Below the pieces are notes generated by a model. The model was given only the letters and a program-made list of their open reading frames with translations. It had not been told where the DNA came from and ran no database searches. 64,000 bases of DNA from VRUE01 sp963697805. Lineage in GTDB: Bacteria > Actinomycetota > Thermoleophilia > Solirubrobacterales > 70-9. The stretch lies in contig CAVOPB010000002.1 of NCBI GenBank assembly GCA_963697805.1, positions 806,001-870,000 on the forward strand, given 5' to 3'. Below, in pieces: positions 26,986-35,701 of the stretch. Numbering within the stretch: the stretch's first letter is position 1; the number at the start of each line of letters is the position of its first letter. The position numbers and the translations under genes are program-made.

Positions 26986-27509
26986 CCTGGCAGCCTGACC
27001 CGGCGGTGGAAGGGGAGGGTAAGCGGAACCGATGAGCGATCAAAAAGACCGCCGGGTGGCTCAGCGCAAAAAAAACCGCATTTCACAAGGGGGGGGGTAG
27101 CTCCGACAGGAGCGGGCTCGATAGCGCCCGCCGCCTGTGTAGCGGTCGAACGTCTGTCCCTCTTCCTTGCCAGCCGGCGTCGAGCTGGCCTAGCGTTGCC
27201 TTGGTCGCTGGAGGACTCAACTCGTAACCTCCCTCCGATCCGGCCCCCGGACCTGTCGAGTGTCCTGCTTACGGTTGCGGGGGCTTCTTTTGCGGGGTGG
27301 CTCCGCGCCTCTGCCCGATGAGCCCTGCCCAGCGGAGTCCGAAGCCCGTCGACGTTAAGGCGTCCGTTGGAACCCGCGGGCTGCATTCGGCCAGCTAGAG
27401 TCTCCGCGGTGTTGACCCCATACGAGGCTGGAAAGTCCGAAGCCGAGGCATGATGAAGATCGCCGTACGGACCGGCGATACATGCCGCGCCATTAGAAGG
27501 AGAGTCCTC
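26986..27509. other. Intergenic region with homopolymer tracts
   Basis: No gene is supported. It contains an A8 tract (27,068-27,075) and a G9 tract around 27,090, unusual in this genome and prone to slippage. The end holds the ribosome-binding site AGAAGGAGAG for the next gene at 27510. Confidence 0.45.
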
Positions 27510-28199
27510 GTGAATAAGTTTCGTAACCGACTCACGTATGCGAACGTGATGTCTTCGATAGCCGTGTTCCTCCTGCTCGGCGGCGGCGCCGCCCTTGCGG
27601 CGGGGCATCTTGGCAAGAACACCGTCGGCGCCAAGCAGTTGAAGAAGAACGCGGTGTCGACCGCGAAGATCAAGAAGGAAGCGGTGACGACCGCGAAGCT
27701 GAAGAAAGACGCTGTCAACGGCGCCAAGGTCAAGGACGGCTCGCTGAGCGGCGCCGACATCAACCTATCCACTCTCGGCACCGTGCCGACCGCTGAGACT
27801 GCCAACAGTCTCAAGGGCTTCAATACGTTCACGGGCAGAGGCTCGGAGGACACGGTGACGACTCTTTTCAGCACCGGCCAGTTCGACGTGGTTGGGATCT
27901 GCGATGAAAACGGCGATTTCGATCCGCCCGGCTTCCCGTTCGAAAACACCGGCAGCGCCGTCGGCATCGTCAATCGCGGGGAAAACGGCGGCTACGCCGA
28001 TTCGAGTGACGACGACGATCCCGTGTTCAACGTCGGCGATGGCATTGCCTTCGACTACCTCGACGCGGGCGATGGCGGATCGGCGGTCCTGCCGAACGGA
28101 CACTCGATATTCGCTTTCGGCGGCGTGATCACGGAATTTGGGGAAAACCCGAACTTTGGCCCCGGTTGCACGTTCCGCGGCCTGGTTTGGTTCAACTAG
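27510..28199 (+). CDS. Exported protein with Lys/Ala/Val repeat stalk
   Basis: The GTG at 27510 follows AGAAGGAGAG and gives a 229-residue protein. The N-terminus (NRLTYANVMSSIAVFLLLGG then GAALAAG) is a signal/anchor of a type very common in Solirubrobacterales. A short repeat follows (VGAKQLKKNAVSTAKIKKEA, VTTAKLKKDAVNGAKVKDGS), predicted to form a beta-helix-like or coiled stalk, and then a beta-rich C-terminal domain with two Cys. The likely location is the cell surface. No enzymatic motif is seen. Confidence 0.75.
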   Translation: MNKFRNRLTYANVMSSIAVFLLLGGGAALAAGHLGKNTVGAKQLKKNAVSTAKIKKEAVTTAKLKKDAVNGAKVKDGSLSGADINLSTLGTVPTAETANSLKGFNTFTGRGSEDTVTTLFSTGQFDVVGICDENGDFDPPGFPFENTGSAVGIVNRGENGGYADSSDDDDPVFNVGDGIAFDYLDAGDGGSAVLPNGHSIFAFGGVITEFGENPNFGPGCTFRGLVWFN

Positions 28200-28212
28200 G
28201 TCCCAGACGTCG

Positions 28213-28256
28213 CGCACGTAGGGGGAGGGGGGTGGGGCCCCCCTCCCCCTCGTGCG
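28213..28256 (+). terminator. Strong G/C hairpin after the exported-protein gene
   Basis: Left arm cgcacg-agggggagggggg pairs with right arm ccccccTccccct-cgtgcg (one bulged T), starting 14 bp after the stop codon. The stem is close to 19 bp. No U-tract follows, as is usual for actinobacterial terminators. Confidence 0.65.
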
Positions 28257-28426
28257 AGCGTCCACGCACCGGACTCAGGCGATCCGGTATTCATGAACAT
28301 CTCAAGGCCAGAGACCCCCACGGCGCAGCGACCTGACCTTCTCAGACCGCGGCGAGCACGACCTGAAGGGCATCCCGGGTCGCTGGTCCCTCTACGCGGC
28401 GGCCTAAGGCGCCGCGGTCCGGTACC

Positions 28427-28560
28427 GCTTTGGTACCGGATGCATCGTCCGATATGTCCTATGAGTCCAGATTGTGGGACAGGAGGGGACGCAGGGGACG
28501 CATAGGGACGCTGACAGACCTGTCCGCCGGCTGGGGGCCGAGCGGTCGCCGGTTCAAATC
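28427..28560 (+). repeat. Dispersed repeat family 'C', copy 1
   Basis: Begins ggtaccgctttggtaccgga, then gcatcgtccgat and repeated ggacgca words, and ends with a tRNA T-arm-like sequence (gccggttcaaatccgg). It matches 30,506-30,645. The paired ggtacc sites and T-arm-like end resemble the decayed integration junctions elsewhere in the region. Confidence 0.7.
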
Positions 28561-28665
28561 CGGAACAAGCTGCTGCTTGTCGCGCTCTGCGTCAGCGTCG
28601 GCCTTGCCGCCTTCGCGGTCTAGGCGCTCGGCTCCGCCCTAGAAAGTGCGCCCTCGGGCGGCATC

Positions 28666-29877
28666 TCAGGCGCCGGTGGCGGCGATCATCGCTTCGATCG
28701 CATCTGCGGCGGCCGGAGCACCCCCGGCGCTCCTGAGGTCGCGCGCGACAGAACGCGCCGCTTCCCCGCACGGACCGGAGATCACCGTGTCCGCCGCCGC
28801 ACGGATCCCCGCAGGCGTGGCGTCACGAGCGTCGATCGTGCGCCCGGCCCCAAGCTCCGCGACCCGTGCCGCGATGATCGCTTGCTCGGGCGACTGCGCA
28901 TAGAGGAGCAGCGGAACGCCTAACGCTAACCCCTCGCTCACACTGTTCATCCCTCCGTGTGTGATGAACAGGCTCGCCCGGCGCAGGACCGCGAGCTGGG
29001 GAACGTTCCCCCTGACGATGCAGTTGCGCGGGATCGGACCGAGCGACGCGGGATCGATGTTGACGCCGACCGAGAGGAGCAACATCTCGTCCCCGTCGGC
29101 GAACGCCTCAATGCAGGCCCGAAGGAAGCGCGCGCTGGGTGGGATAACGGTCCCCATCGAACCGTAGACCAGCGGGGCGTCGGCGAGGCTCCGCATGAGC
29201 TGCGGGTCGGGATCCTCGGTTTCGCGCAACAGCGGACCGACGAAGCGCACTGACTCGTCGAAGCGCTCCGCGTTCGGGTGGAACGCGCGTGTCGTGTAGG
29301 CGATGGTCAAGCGGTCGCGAAACACGAACAGGTCGAAGAGGCCTCCCATCTCGACGTGATAGGTGCGGCGAAGCCGCCGCGCCGCGCGCCGAAAGCGGAG
29401 ATAGCCCGCGACTCCGGCGCCAACCGCGCGCGCGAACTGAGCCGGGGTGGTGTGCTTGCGAAGCAAATCCGGGTCGATGGGGAGCGCGCTCAGCGACGAG
29501 ACCCCTGGAATTCCCTCCACGCGTGCCGCCAGGCGGCCCCATGGGCACATCGCGTCGCTGATCACGACCACCGGGCGCTCCCGTCGCAGCTCGGCGATGG
29601 AGAACGGCAGGAGATCCTCAGTAGCCCGCCCGAGCACGCCGGCTACCCGCAGGTAGTTGGACGGAAGTCTGGAGTGGTCGTAGGAGAGATGCCGACCGTA
29701 GCTGCCGAACTCCGCGCCCTGTCGCTCCACCTGGTCCCGGAACTGATCCCCGGTGTAGTAGAGGACCCTGGCACCCCGGCGGCTGAGCTCGGCTACCAGG
29801 GGCAGGGTCGGATTGACATGTCCCGAGGCTGGCAGGTTGAAGAAGATGAGGCTGTTCGGGTTCCCTTTCGGGTCCAC
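28666..29877 (-). CDS. UGT/MGT-type glycosyltransferase (GT1)
   Basis: The protein (403 residues from the GTG at 29877) begins SLIFFNLPASGHVNPTLPLV, the classic N-terminus of macrolide-type GT1 enzymes. It carries the acceptor-domain His, APLVYGSMGT and the donor-site region VPQLAVLRRASLFITHGGMN followed by SVSEGLALGVPLLLYAQSPEQ. These GT-B enzymes move sugars from NDP-sugars to small lipophilic acceptors. The frame is open further upstream to 30072, but that extension overlaps the broken VOC gene and looks non-coding. The acceptor is unknown. Confidence 0.88.
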   Translation of the reverse strand: MDPKGNPNSLIFFNLPASGHVNPTLPLVAELSRRGARVLYYTGDQFRDQVERQGAEFGSYGRHLSYDHSRLPSNYLRVAGVLGRATEDLLPFSIAELRRERPVVVISDAMCPWGRLAARVEGIPGVSSLSALPIDPDLLRKHTTPAQFARAVGAGVAGYLRFRRAARRLRRTYHVEMGGLFDLFVFRDRLTIAYTTRAFHPNAERFDESVRFVGPLLRETEDPDPQLMRSLADAPLVYGSMGTVIPPSARFLRACIEAFADGDEMLLLSVGVNIDPASLGPIPRNCIVRGNVPQLAVLRRASLFITHGGMNSVSEGLALGVPLLLYAQSPEQAIIAARVAELGAGRTIDARDATPAGIRAAADTVISGPCGEAARSVARDLRSAGGAPAAADAIEAMIAATGA

Positions 29878-30037
29878 GGGGCCGAGTATCGCAGCGCCCC
29901 GACTAGCCACCTCGTGGGCGAGGATCGGACGCAGCGCCGCGTTGATCGCCACCGGGTTCCGCGTCCGACCAAGCCGCGGGCACGGGGAATGCGGCGTGCA
30001 CCGGTCACCTCGCACGCACCTCCGCTGCAGTCGGCGC

Positions 30038-30462
30038 TCAGGCAGGTTCTTGATCGTGAAGTGAGGGGGCAAAGGAGATCCCGACGATCAAGCCATCCTC
30101 GGTGAGCAGCCTTGTCACCGTCTGCCCCCACGGCTCGGTGCGGGCGGGGTGCAATAGCTCAAAGCCCGCACGCTGAAGCTCGGCGCCTGCCTCGGCGACA
30201 GCCTGCGCGCCCTCGACCTCGAACTCGATTAATGCCTGGGGGTCACTCGGTCAGCGGGCCACTCCGATGTGTCAAAGCAGCCTTCTGCTGCCTGCGACAG
30301 CGGCCACACACCGAAGTGCTTGCTACCGGCGATGCTCCCACTGGAGTAGTAGCCATCGCCTTCGCCCTCCAAAGGGAGGCCCAGCGCATCAATGAACAAC
30401 TTGCGGCTCTTGGGCGGGTCGGAGGCGACAACCGCCAGGCTCGTGATGAAGACCACATTCAT
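30038..30462 (-). pseudogene. Frameshifted glyoxalase/VOC-family gene
   Basis: The start (MNVVFITSLAVVASDPPKSR) and middle (LPLEGEGDGYYSSGSIAGSK) are in one frame, which stops after DRVTPRH. Just before that stop (about 30,240), an adjacent frame continues with PQALIEFEVEGAQAVAEAGA, ELQRAGFELLHPARTEPWGQ and TVTRLLTEDGLIVGISFAPS. Together they form one complete VOC domain of normal length split by one frameshift. A sequencing error would also explain it. Confidence 0.75.
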
Positions 30463-30505
30463 GTGCCACAGCCTACGGCCCGCTTATCCGCTCCCCACGC
30501 GCCCG

Positions 30506-30645
30506 TGGTACCGCTTTGGTACCGGACGCATCGTCCGATCTGTCCTATGCGTCCCGATCCGGGGACGCATGGGACGCATGGCACGCGTCCGGACGCATAG
30601 GGCACTCGTGTCCTCCGGCTGGGGGATGAGCAGTCACCGGTTTAG
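30506..30645 (+). repeat. Dispersed repeat family 'C', copy 2
   Basis: Begins ggtaccgctttggtaccgga like copy 1 and shares gcatcgtccgat, tgtcctatg and the ggacgcat words. The T-arm-like end is degraded (caccggtttagctgg). Confidence 0.7.
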
Positions 30646-30702
30646 CTGGCTAGCGCCGGATTCGGGCACCCACGCTCCGAACCGGGCCCCCGCTTTCGGT
30701 GG

Positions 30703-31236
30703 TTGAATCCGATTGTGCCCAACTTCTCGCTCCAGTTTCCGCCGGAGGACGTGCCGGAACTGGCGTCCCGCTACTCCTTTCGGAAAGACGATCGACCGTG
30801 CCTTGCAGCGGGGGCAGCCGCTCGGAAGCGTGGCTATTACGCCCGCGACGAGCTAGTTCGCGTCTGCGAATGGAAGACAGAACGCAAGAAGGGCCTGGTT
30901 GCCCTGAACACCGATGAGGACGTTGAGTTCATCACCGCTGAAGCGCTGCGCGCGCCTGACGAGCGAACCCGCATGTCAACGATGAGGTGGCTCAACGGGG
31001 TCGAGATACCCACCGCGAGCGCGCTTCTCTTCTTCGTATTCCCCCGCGCCTACCCGATCATCGACAAACGGGCGCTCGCGAGCCTTGGGCAGCAGGCGCC
31101 GCGCTACTACTCGCTTAAGTACTGGACTGAATATCTCGACGCATGCCGGGCGCTCGCGGACCGCCTCCATGTGCCGATCAGAACACTCGACAAAGCTTTG
31201 TGGCAAGCGTCCGCCGAGGGGATCGTCGAGGGCTGA
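30703..31236 (+). CDS. Hypothetical protein, 177 residues, helical
   Basis: The protein starts MNPIVPNFSLQFPPEDVPEL and has a helical C-terminal half (TASALLFFVFPRAYPIIDKR, YWTEYLDACRALADRLHVPI, RTLDKALWQAS). The IDKR word between helices recalls the helix-hairpin-helix region of DNA glycosylase-like proteins, but no catalytic residues could be assigned. It lies between repeat copies in the accessory region. No function is claimed. Confidence 0.6.
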   Translation: MNPIVPNFSLQFPPEDVPELASRYSFRKDDRPCLAAGAAARKRGYYARDELVRVCEWKTERKKGLVALNTDEDVEFITAEALRAPDERTRMSTMRWLNGVEIPTASALLFFVFPRAYPIIDKRALASLGQQAPRYYSLKYWTEYLDACRALADRLHVPIRTLDKALWQASAEGIVEG

Positions 31237-31792
31237 CGGGTCCAGCGCCTGCAATGGGACAGGGCGGCGCCCGAAGCGCCCGATTCGAGCCAGCCAGGGA
31301 GAGCCTCTCTCGGGGCCTCCGCAAGGTTGCACTCGGTGTCGGGATGCAAGGTCGCGGGCAAGTGTGAGCCTCCGCGGAGGCGTCCCGCCGCGTCCCGCGT
31401 CCCTGCGTGTGCCGCGTTTGTCAGCCAGTCCATCGGCGCTCAGGGGATCCGTCGAAAGGCGGTTTGACCCCGGCACTCGGTTCCCAACCGAGAGGTCAAT
31501 CTCTCGACTGAGGTCGGCACCAGTGTGCAGCTGTGCGCGCACACCCGCACATCCCCGAGGCCACGGAAGCCTCTCCGCACCTCTCCGCCGCCGCACAGCC
31601 ACTCAGATATTCAGAGATATCGAGGAATCCACGGGAAGCGCTCCCGTGGCCTCGGAGAGGTCTCCGTAAGGCGGGGTTATCGGGCGTTGGGGCCTTGCGC
31701 GCAATGGCGGTTAGCGGTCAGGCTGCACTAGACCGCATCAGCAGCCTCGGGTCGTTCCGGCGCCCTCCGGCCTGAGGTGCACTTCGGGTGCC
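31237..31792. other. Intergenic region holding a dispersed hairpin repeat
   Basis: About 550 bp without a supportable gene. It contains repeat family 'D' copy 1 (31,530-31,690). The remainder shows nothing recognisable. Confidence 0.5.
31530..31690 (+). repeat. Dispersed hairpin repeat family 'D', copy 1
   Basis: The conserved core (31,601-31,657) holds a perfect hairpin, ccacggga / tcccgtgg with loop agcgc (31,629-31,649). An outer 12-bp inverted pair ccgaggccacgg (31,555) / ccgtggcctcgg (31,644) makes a larger fold, and gctgtgcgcgcacac lies at the left end. Related copies are at 38,398-38,516, 39,497-39,552 and 45,502-45,574. Confidence 0.75.
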
Positions 31793-32482
31793 CTACTTCT
31801 TGGCGGGCTCGAAGTAGGGGTTGGTGCCGACGGCGTGGTCGGTAACGTCGACGACACGGGCGATCTCGGGAACCGCACCCGTGATCGCGACCTCGATCCC
31901 CTGGCCGAGGGTGACGGTGGCCATCCCGCAGCCCTGGCAGCCGCCGCCTAGGCGCAAGTAGGCGGTGTCCTCCTCGACCGCGACCAGCTCCGCATGCCCG
32001 CCGTGTGCGGCGATGGCCGGGTTGACCTGCCGGTCGATCACCTGGATGACCCGCTGGGCGACGTCGCCGCTGAGGTCGGCGGGCGGAGGACCGTCGATGG
32101 GCGGGCTCGCGGGTGCCGCCATCGGCGGGCTCATCATCGGCAGCTCCGCCGGAGCCGGCGGCTTGTTCGGGTTCACGAAGATAAACCCACTCTGCTCGAG
32201 GCTCTGCGACCAGTCGATGGTGGCGTCTTGCAGCTTCTCGACGCTCGACTTCGGCACCACGATCGCCAAGTCGTCGTGGCGCTGCACCACGTCGTCCTGG
32301 CGGGCAACATGCAATGCGTTGAGGGAGAGCTTGTAGACGTACTCGCCGTCCGAGACGCCGCTCACTTCCACCCACAGCGCCTGGCTCTCGGGGTCCTCGG
32401 ACTGCGCGCGTAACCCCCTGACCTTCTCGATCGCCTGCTCGGTGATCGCGAGCGTCGGCTCGGCTGTGTCTTCGACGGTCAT
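31793..32482 (-). CDS. NfuA-like iron-sulfur cluster carrier (degenerate A-type domain + NifU C-terminal domain)
   Basis: The protein has 229 residues from the ATG at 32482. Residues ~8-105 resemble an A-type (HesB/IscA) scaffold domain but without its cysteines (AITEQAIEKVRGLRAQSEDP; SGFIFVNPN). A Pro/Ala/Met-rich linker follows, then a NifU C-terminal domain with GGGCQGCGMATVTL supplying the CxxC that binds a bridging [4Fe-4S] cluster. The same architecture occurs in NfuA, which delivers clusters to apo-proteins. It is divergent from the ATP-grasp gene with a 67-bp spacer and could service the radical SAM enzyme nearby; that link is inference. Confidence 0.85.
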   Translation of the reverse strand: MTVEDTAEPTLAITEQAIEKVRGLRAQSEDPESQALWVEVSGVSDGEYVYKLSLNALHVARQDDVVQRHDDLAIVVPKSSVEKLQDATIDWSQSLEQSGFIFVNPNKPPAPAELPMMSPPMAAPASPPIDGPPPADLSGDVAQRVIQVIDRQVNPAIAAHGGHAELVAVEEDTAYLRLGGGCQGCGMATVTLGQGIEVAITGAVPEIARVVDVTDHAVGTNPYFEPAKK

Positions 32483-32549
32483 CTCATATCCCGCATGGCT
32501 GGTAGCCGCTCGCCGGTGGCGCTGGCCCATCGCTACCTACGATACCCAT

Positions 32550-33779
32550 ATGGCCCGAGTCCTCCTCCTGCTGCCCACCGCCACCTACCGCGCGAGCGAT
32601 TTCCTCGCCGCGTCGCGGGCGCTGGACGCCGAGGTGGTGATCGCCTCGGAGCGCCGCCAGGCGATGTCGGGGATGATGGGAGACCGTTCGCTGGTCGTGG
32701 ACCTGAGGCAGCCCGAGGCCGCCGCCGAGGCTATCGTCACCCGGGCGCAGGATAAGGCGCTCGACGCGGTGGTCGGCGCCGACGAGCAGGGGGTGCTCGT
32801 GGCCGCGCTCGCCGCCGCGCGCTTGGGGCTCCCGCACAACCCGCCCGAGGCGGTCGCGGCGACCAGGGACAAGATCGCGATGCGTGGAGCCTTCGCGGCC
32901 GCCGGCCTGCGCCAGCCCGACTACCGGGTCGCCGGGCCCGACGCGGACGTGGCGCAGCTCGCCGGAGAGGTCGGCCTTCCCTGCGTGGTCAAGGCGGTTT
33001 CGCTGTCGGCGAGCCGCGGCGTAATCCGCGCCGACGATCCGAGGGCGGCCAGCGCGGCGGCCGAGCGGGTCAGGGCGATCCTCGCCGAGGCCGGCGAGGA
33101 CCCCCACGCGCCGCTGCTGGTCGAGCGCTACGTCCCAGGCGTAGAGGTGGCCGTCGAGGGCCTCTTGTGCGGCGGCGCCCTCGAGATCCTGGCGGTGTTC
33201 GACAAGCCGGATCCTCTTGAGGGCCCTTACTTCGAGGAGACGATCTACGTGACCCCGTCGCGCCTGCCTGCGGAGACCCTTGAGGCCGTCACCCTTCTCA
33301 CGGCCGAGGCGGCCGCCGCGCTCGGCCTGGTCGAGGGGCCGATCCACGCCGAGTTGCGGATCGACGGGAATGGCGTGTGGATGCTCGAGCTCGGCGCCCG
33401 CTCGATCGGCGGGCTATGCTCGCGCTCGCTGCGCTTCGGGATGGGCGTGAGCCTCGAGGAGCTCATCCTGCGCCACGCCCTCGGGCTGCCGCTCGACGAC
33501 CTGGGCCGCGAGGCCGCCGCCTCCGGGGTGATGATGCTCCCGATCCCGAAGGCGGGCGTGCTGAGGGAGGTGCGGGGGCAGGCCGAGGCACGGGCGGTGC
33601 CCGGCGTGACCGGGCTCGAGATCTCGATCGCGCGCGGCAAGGCGGTGCGGGCGCTGCCCGAGGCCGACCGCTATCTCGGCTTCCTCTTCGCCCGGGGCGA
33701 GACGCCCGAGCAGGTCGAGCGAGCGCTGCGCACCGCCCACGGCCAGCTCGAGATCGTGATCGGCGAGCCGTCGAAGTGA
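32550..33779 (+). CDS. ATP-grasp ligase, substrate unknown
   Basis: The 409-residue protein (ATG at 32550, MARVLLLLPTATYRASDFL) has an N-terminal preATP-grasp Rossmann domain and an ATP-grasp domain. Visible segments include ATRDKIAMRGAFAAAGLRQP, LPCVVKAVSLSASRGVIRAD, LLVERYVPGVEVAVEGLLCG and the metal-binding ELRIDGNGVWMLELGARSIG. Such ligases activate a carboxylate as acyl phosphate and join it to an amine or similar nucleophile, as in biotin carboxylase- or PurK-like enzymes. The radical SAM gene follows after 26 bp, indicating one operon. The substrate is not predictable. Confidence 0.85.
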   Translation: MARVLLLLPTATYRASDFLAASRALDAEVVIASERRQAMSGMMGDRSLVVDLRQPEAAAEAIVTRAQDKALDAVVGADEQGVLVAALAAARLGLPHNPPEAVAATRDKIAMRGAFAAAGLRQPDYRVAGPDADVAQLAGEVGLPCVVKAVSLSASRGVIRADDPRAASAAAERVRAILAEAGEDPHAPLLVERYVPGVEVAVEGLLCGGALEILAVFDKPDPLEGPYFEETIYVTPSRLPAETLEAVTLLTAEAAAALGLVEGPIHAELRIDGNGVWMLELGARSIGGLCSRSLRFGMGVSLEELILRHALGLPLDDLGREAAASGVMMLPIPKAGVLREVRGQAEARAVPGVTGLEISIARGKAVRALPEADRYLGFLFARGETPEQVERALRTAHGQLEIVIGEPSK

Positions 33780-33805
33780 AGCGAAGCGAAGGCTATCCTG
33801 GCGCT

Positions 33806-35209
33806 GTGCGGGTCCTGCTGATCTCCACCTACGAGCTTGGTCATCAGCCGTTGCACCTGGCCTCGCCGGCGGCCGCCCTGGAGGCCGCCGGGCATCGGGT
33901 TCGGTGCATCGATCTCTCCGTCGAGCAGCTTGATCGAGACAAGATTGACTGGGCCGAGGCCGTCGGCGTCTCCGTTCCGATGCACACCGCGATGCGACTG
34001 GCGATTGGCGCCGGCGAGCAAATTCGAGCAATCCAGCCGCGGTTGCCGATCTGTTTCTACGGTCTCTACGCCGCGGTCAGTGACGACCCGACGATCGGTG
34101 GACTGGTCGACCGGCTGATCGCCGGCGAGTACGAGTCGGAGCTGGTGGAGTGGGTTGAGGCGCTCGGCGACTCGCCGGCGCTGCGACCGGCAACCAGCTC
34201 GATTGACCTGGGGCGCCACGAGTTTCACACTCCGAGCCGAGGGCAGCTGCCGCCCCTCAAGCGCTATGCGCGGTTGGAGCGCGATGGCGAGGAGCAGCTC
34301 GCGGGGTACGTCGAGGCCAGCCACGGCTGCGTGCACAAGTGCCGGCACTGCCCCGTGCCCGTCGCCTACGACGGTCGGATCCGGATCGTCGGGAGCTCCG
34401 TGGTGATGGCGGATATCGCCCAGTTGGTGGCGGCGGGGGCACGCCATATCACCTTCGGCGACCCGGACTTCCTCAACGGAGTCAAGCATTCCCTGCGAGT
34501 GGCACGCGAGCTTCACCGCCACTTTCCCGAGGTCACCTTCGACTGCACGACCAAGGTCGAGCACATCCTCGAGCATCGTCAAGTCTGGCCCGAGCTCGGC
34601 GAATACGGGTGCCTCTTCGTGATCTCGGCGTTCGAGTCGCTCAACGCCGAGATTCTCACCTATCTCGACAAGGGTCACACCGCCGAGGAGGCCGCCCAGG
34701 CGGTGGCCTTGCTGCGCGAGCATGGGATCGAGATCCGCCCGTCGTGGTTGCCCTTCACGCCCTGGGCGACACCGCAGGACATCCTCGAGATCCTCGATTT
34801 CGTGATCGCCAACGAGATGGTGGGGAATGTGGATCCGATCCAGTACACGATCCGTCTGCTCGTGCCCAAGGGCTCGCTGCTGCTCGATCGCCCCGAGATC
34901 ACACCGCACCTGCAGGACTACGATCGCGACCGCCTCACGTATGACTGGCAAGCCGGGGATCCGCAGCTGGATCGCCTCCATGCCGAGCTCGCCGAAATCG
35001 TCGAGGCCGATGTCGCGGCGGAGGTCGACAGCGTGTCGACGTTTCGGACCCTGTATCGGGCGGTGGCCGATGCCGCGGGACATTCAGCCGACCCCGCCGG
35101 CCTTGGCGACGTCGAGCCCCGCCCGCGGCTCACCGAGGCCTGGTTCTGCTGCGCCGAGCCCACCGACATCCAGCTTGCCTCGGTGGCCGGCAGCGAGCCG
35201 GTCGCTTAG
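33806..35209 (+). CDS. Radical SAM protein with Cys-Cys-Ala-Glu-Pro (CCAEP) tail
   Basis: The 467-residue protein has an N-terminal Rossmann/B12-binding-like domain without the DxHxxG cobalamin motif (MRVLLISTYELGHQPLHLAS). The radical SAM motif CxxxCxxC is at C175, C179, C182 (CVHKCRHC), in a TIM-barrel core (HITFGDPDFLNG, FVISAFESLNAEILTYLDKG). The C-terminus holds WFCCAEPTDIQ (C448, C449). NCBI families describe radical SAM (seleno)proteins ending CUAEP or CCAEP; both codons here are TGC, so this is the Cys-Cys form. The GTG start is 26 bp after the ATP-grasp gene. The chemistry is unknown; the tail may bind metal or act as a redox pair. Confidence 0.85.
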   Translation: MRVLLISTYELGHQPLHLASPAAALEAAGHRVRCIDLSVEQLDRDKIDWAEAVGVSVPMHTAMRLAIGAGEQIRAIQPRLPICFYGLYAAVSDDPTIGGLVDRLIAGEYESELVEWVEALGDSPALRPATSSIDLGRHEFHTPSRGQLPPLKRYARLERDGEEQLAGYVEASHGCVHKCRHCPVPVAYDGRIRIVGSSVVMADIAQLVAAGARHITFGDPDFLNGVKHSLRVARELHRHFPEVTFDCTTKVEHILEHRQVWPELGEYGCLFVISAFESLNAEILTYLDKGHTAEEAAQAVALLREHGIEIRPSWLPFTPWATPQDILEILDFVIANEMVGNVDPIQYTIRLLVPKGSLLLDRPEITPHLQDYDRDRLTYDWQAGDPQLDRLHAELAEIVEADVAAEVDSVSTFRTLYRAVADAAGHSADPAGLGDVEPRPRLTEAWFCCAEPTDIQLASVAGSEPVA

Positions 35210-35249
35210 CGGGCTCGACCGAGCCCTGAAGCCGCCTTGCGCTTCGCAG

Positions 35250-35615
35250 CTACAGCGTGATCACTTGGTCCGGCGGGTTTCCCGACAGCGCCCGGTAGAG
35301 GTCCGGAAAGCAGCCGACCCGCACTCCCGCCACCGTGCCGCTGGGACGGCAGTCGCCCGGCTCACCCTCCGCGAGCGAGCGCTCGATCGCGCAGCGGTCG
35401 CAGAGCATCAGCATGATCCCCTGCTCATCGGCAACCGCGGCGAGGCGCTCGCCGAGCGGATCGCCCGCGCGCAGCACGTAGGTGTTGTCGTCGAAGAAGA
35501 ACATCCCGACGACATCCACCCCGTGATCTCCCTGCTCGAGCTGGGGCAGAATCATCTTGCCGAGCTTGTAGCTCGCCGTGTGCCCGGAGGTGGAGAAGAT
35601 GTAGGCGACCTTCAT
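35250..35615 (-). CDS. DsrE/DsrF-like small protein
   Basis: From the ATG at 35615 the 121-residue protein reads MKVAYIFSTSGHTASYKLGK then MILPQLEQG, a DsrE-type fold. Cysteines occur in MLMLCDRCAIE (CxxC), PGDCRPSG and RVGCFPDLY. DsrE-like proteins carry sulfur as persulfides or act in redox relay. It is convergent with the CCAEP radical SAM gene, 40 bp away. DsrE-related proteins have been associated with CUAEP/CCAEP-type and other selenoprotein gene sets, but I cannot verify that link here. Confidence 0.75.
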   Translation of the reverse strand: MKVAYIFSTSGHTASYKLGKMILPQLEQGDHGVDVVGMFFFDDNTYVLRAGDPLGERLAAVADEQGIMLMLCDRCAIERSLAEGEPGDCRPSGTVAGVRVGCFPDLYRALSGNPPDQVITL

Positions 35616-35701
35616 GCCCCGCAGCCTAGCTTCCACGCCGCGTCTCGCCGCGGCCCGGTGAACCTCAGAGGCCGAGGGCGGCGACCCCCGGCTCGTTGTA
35701 A

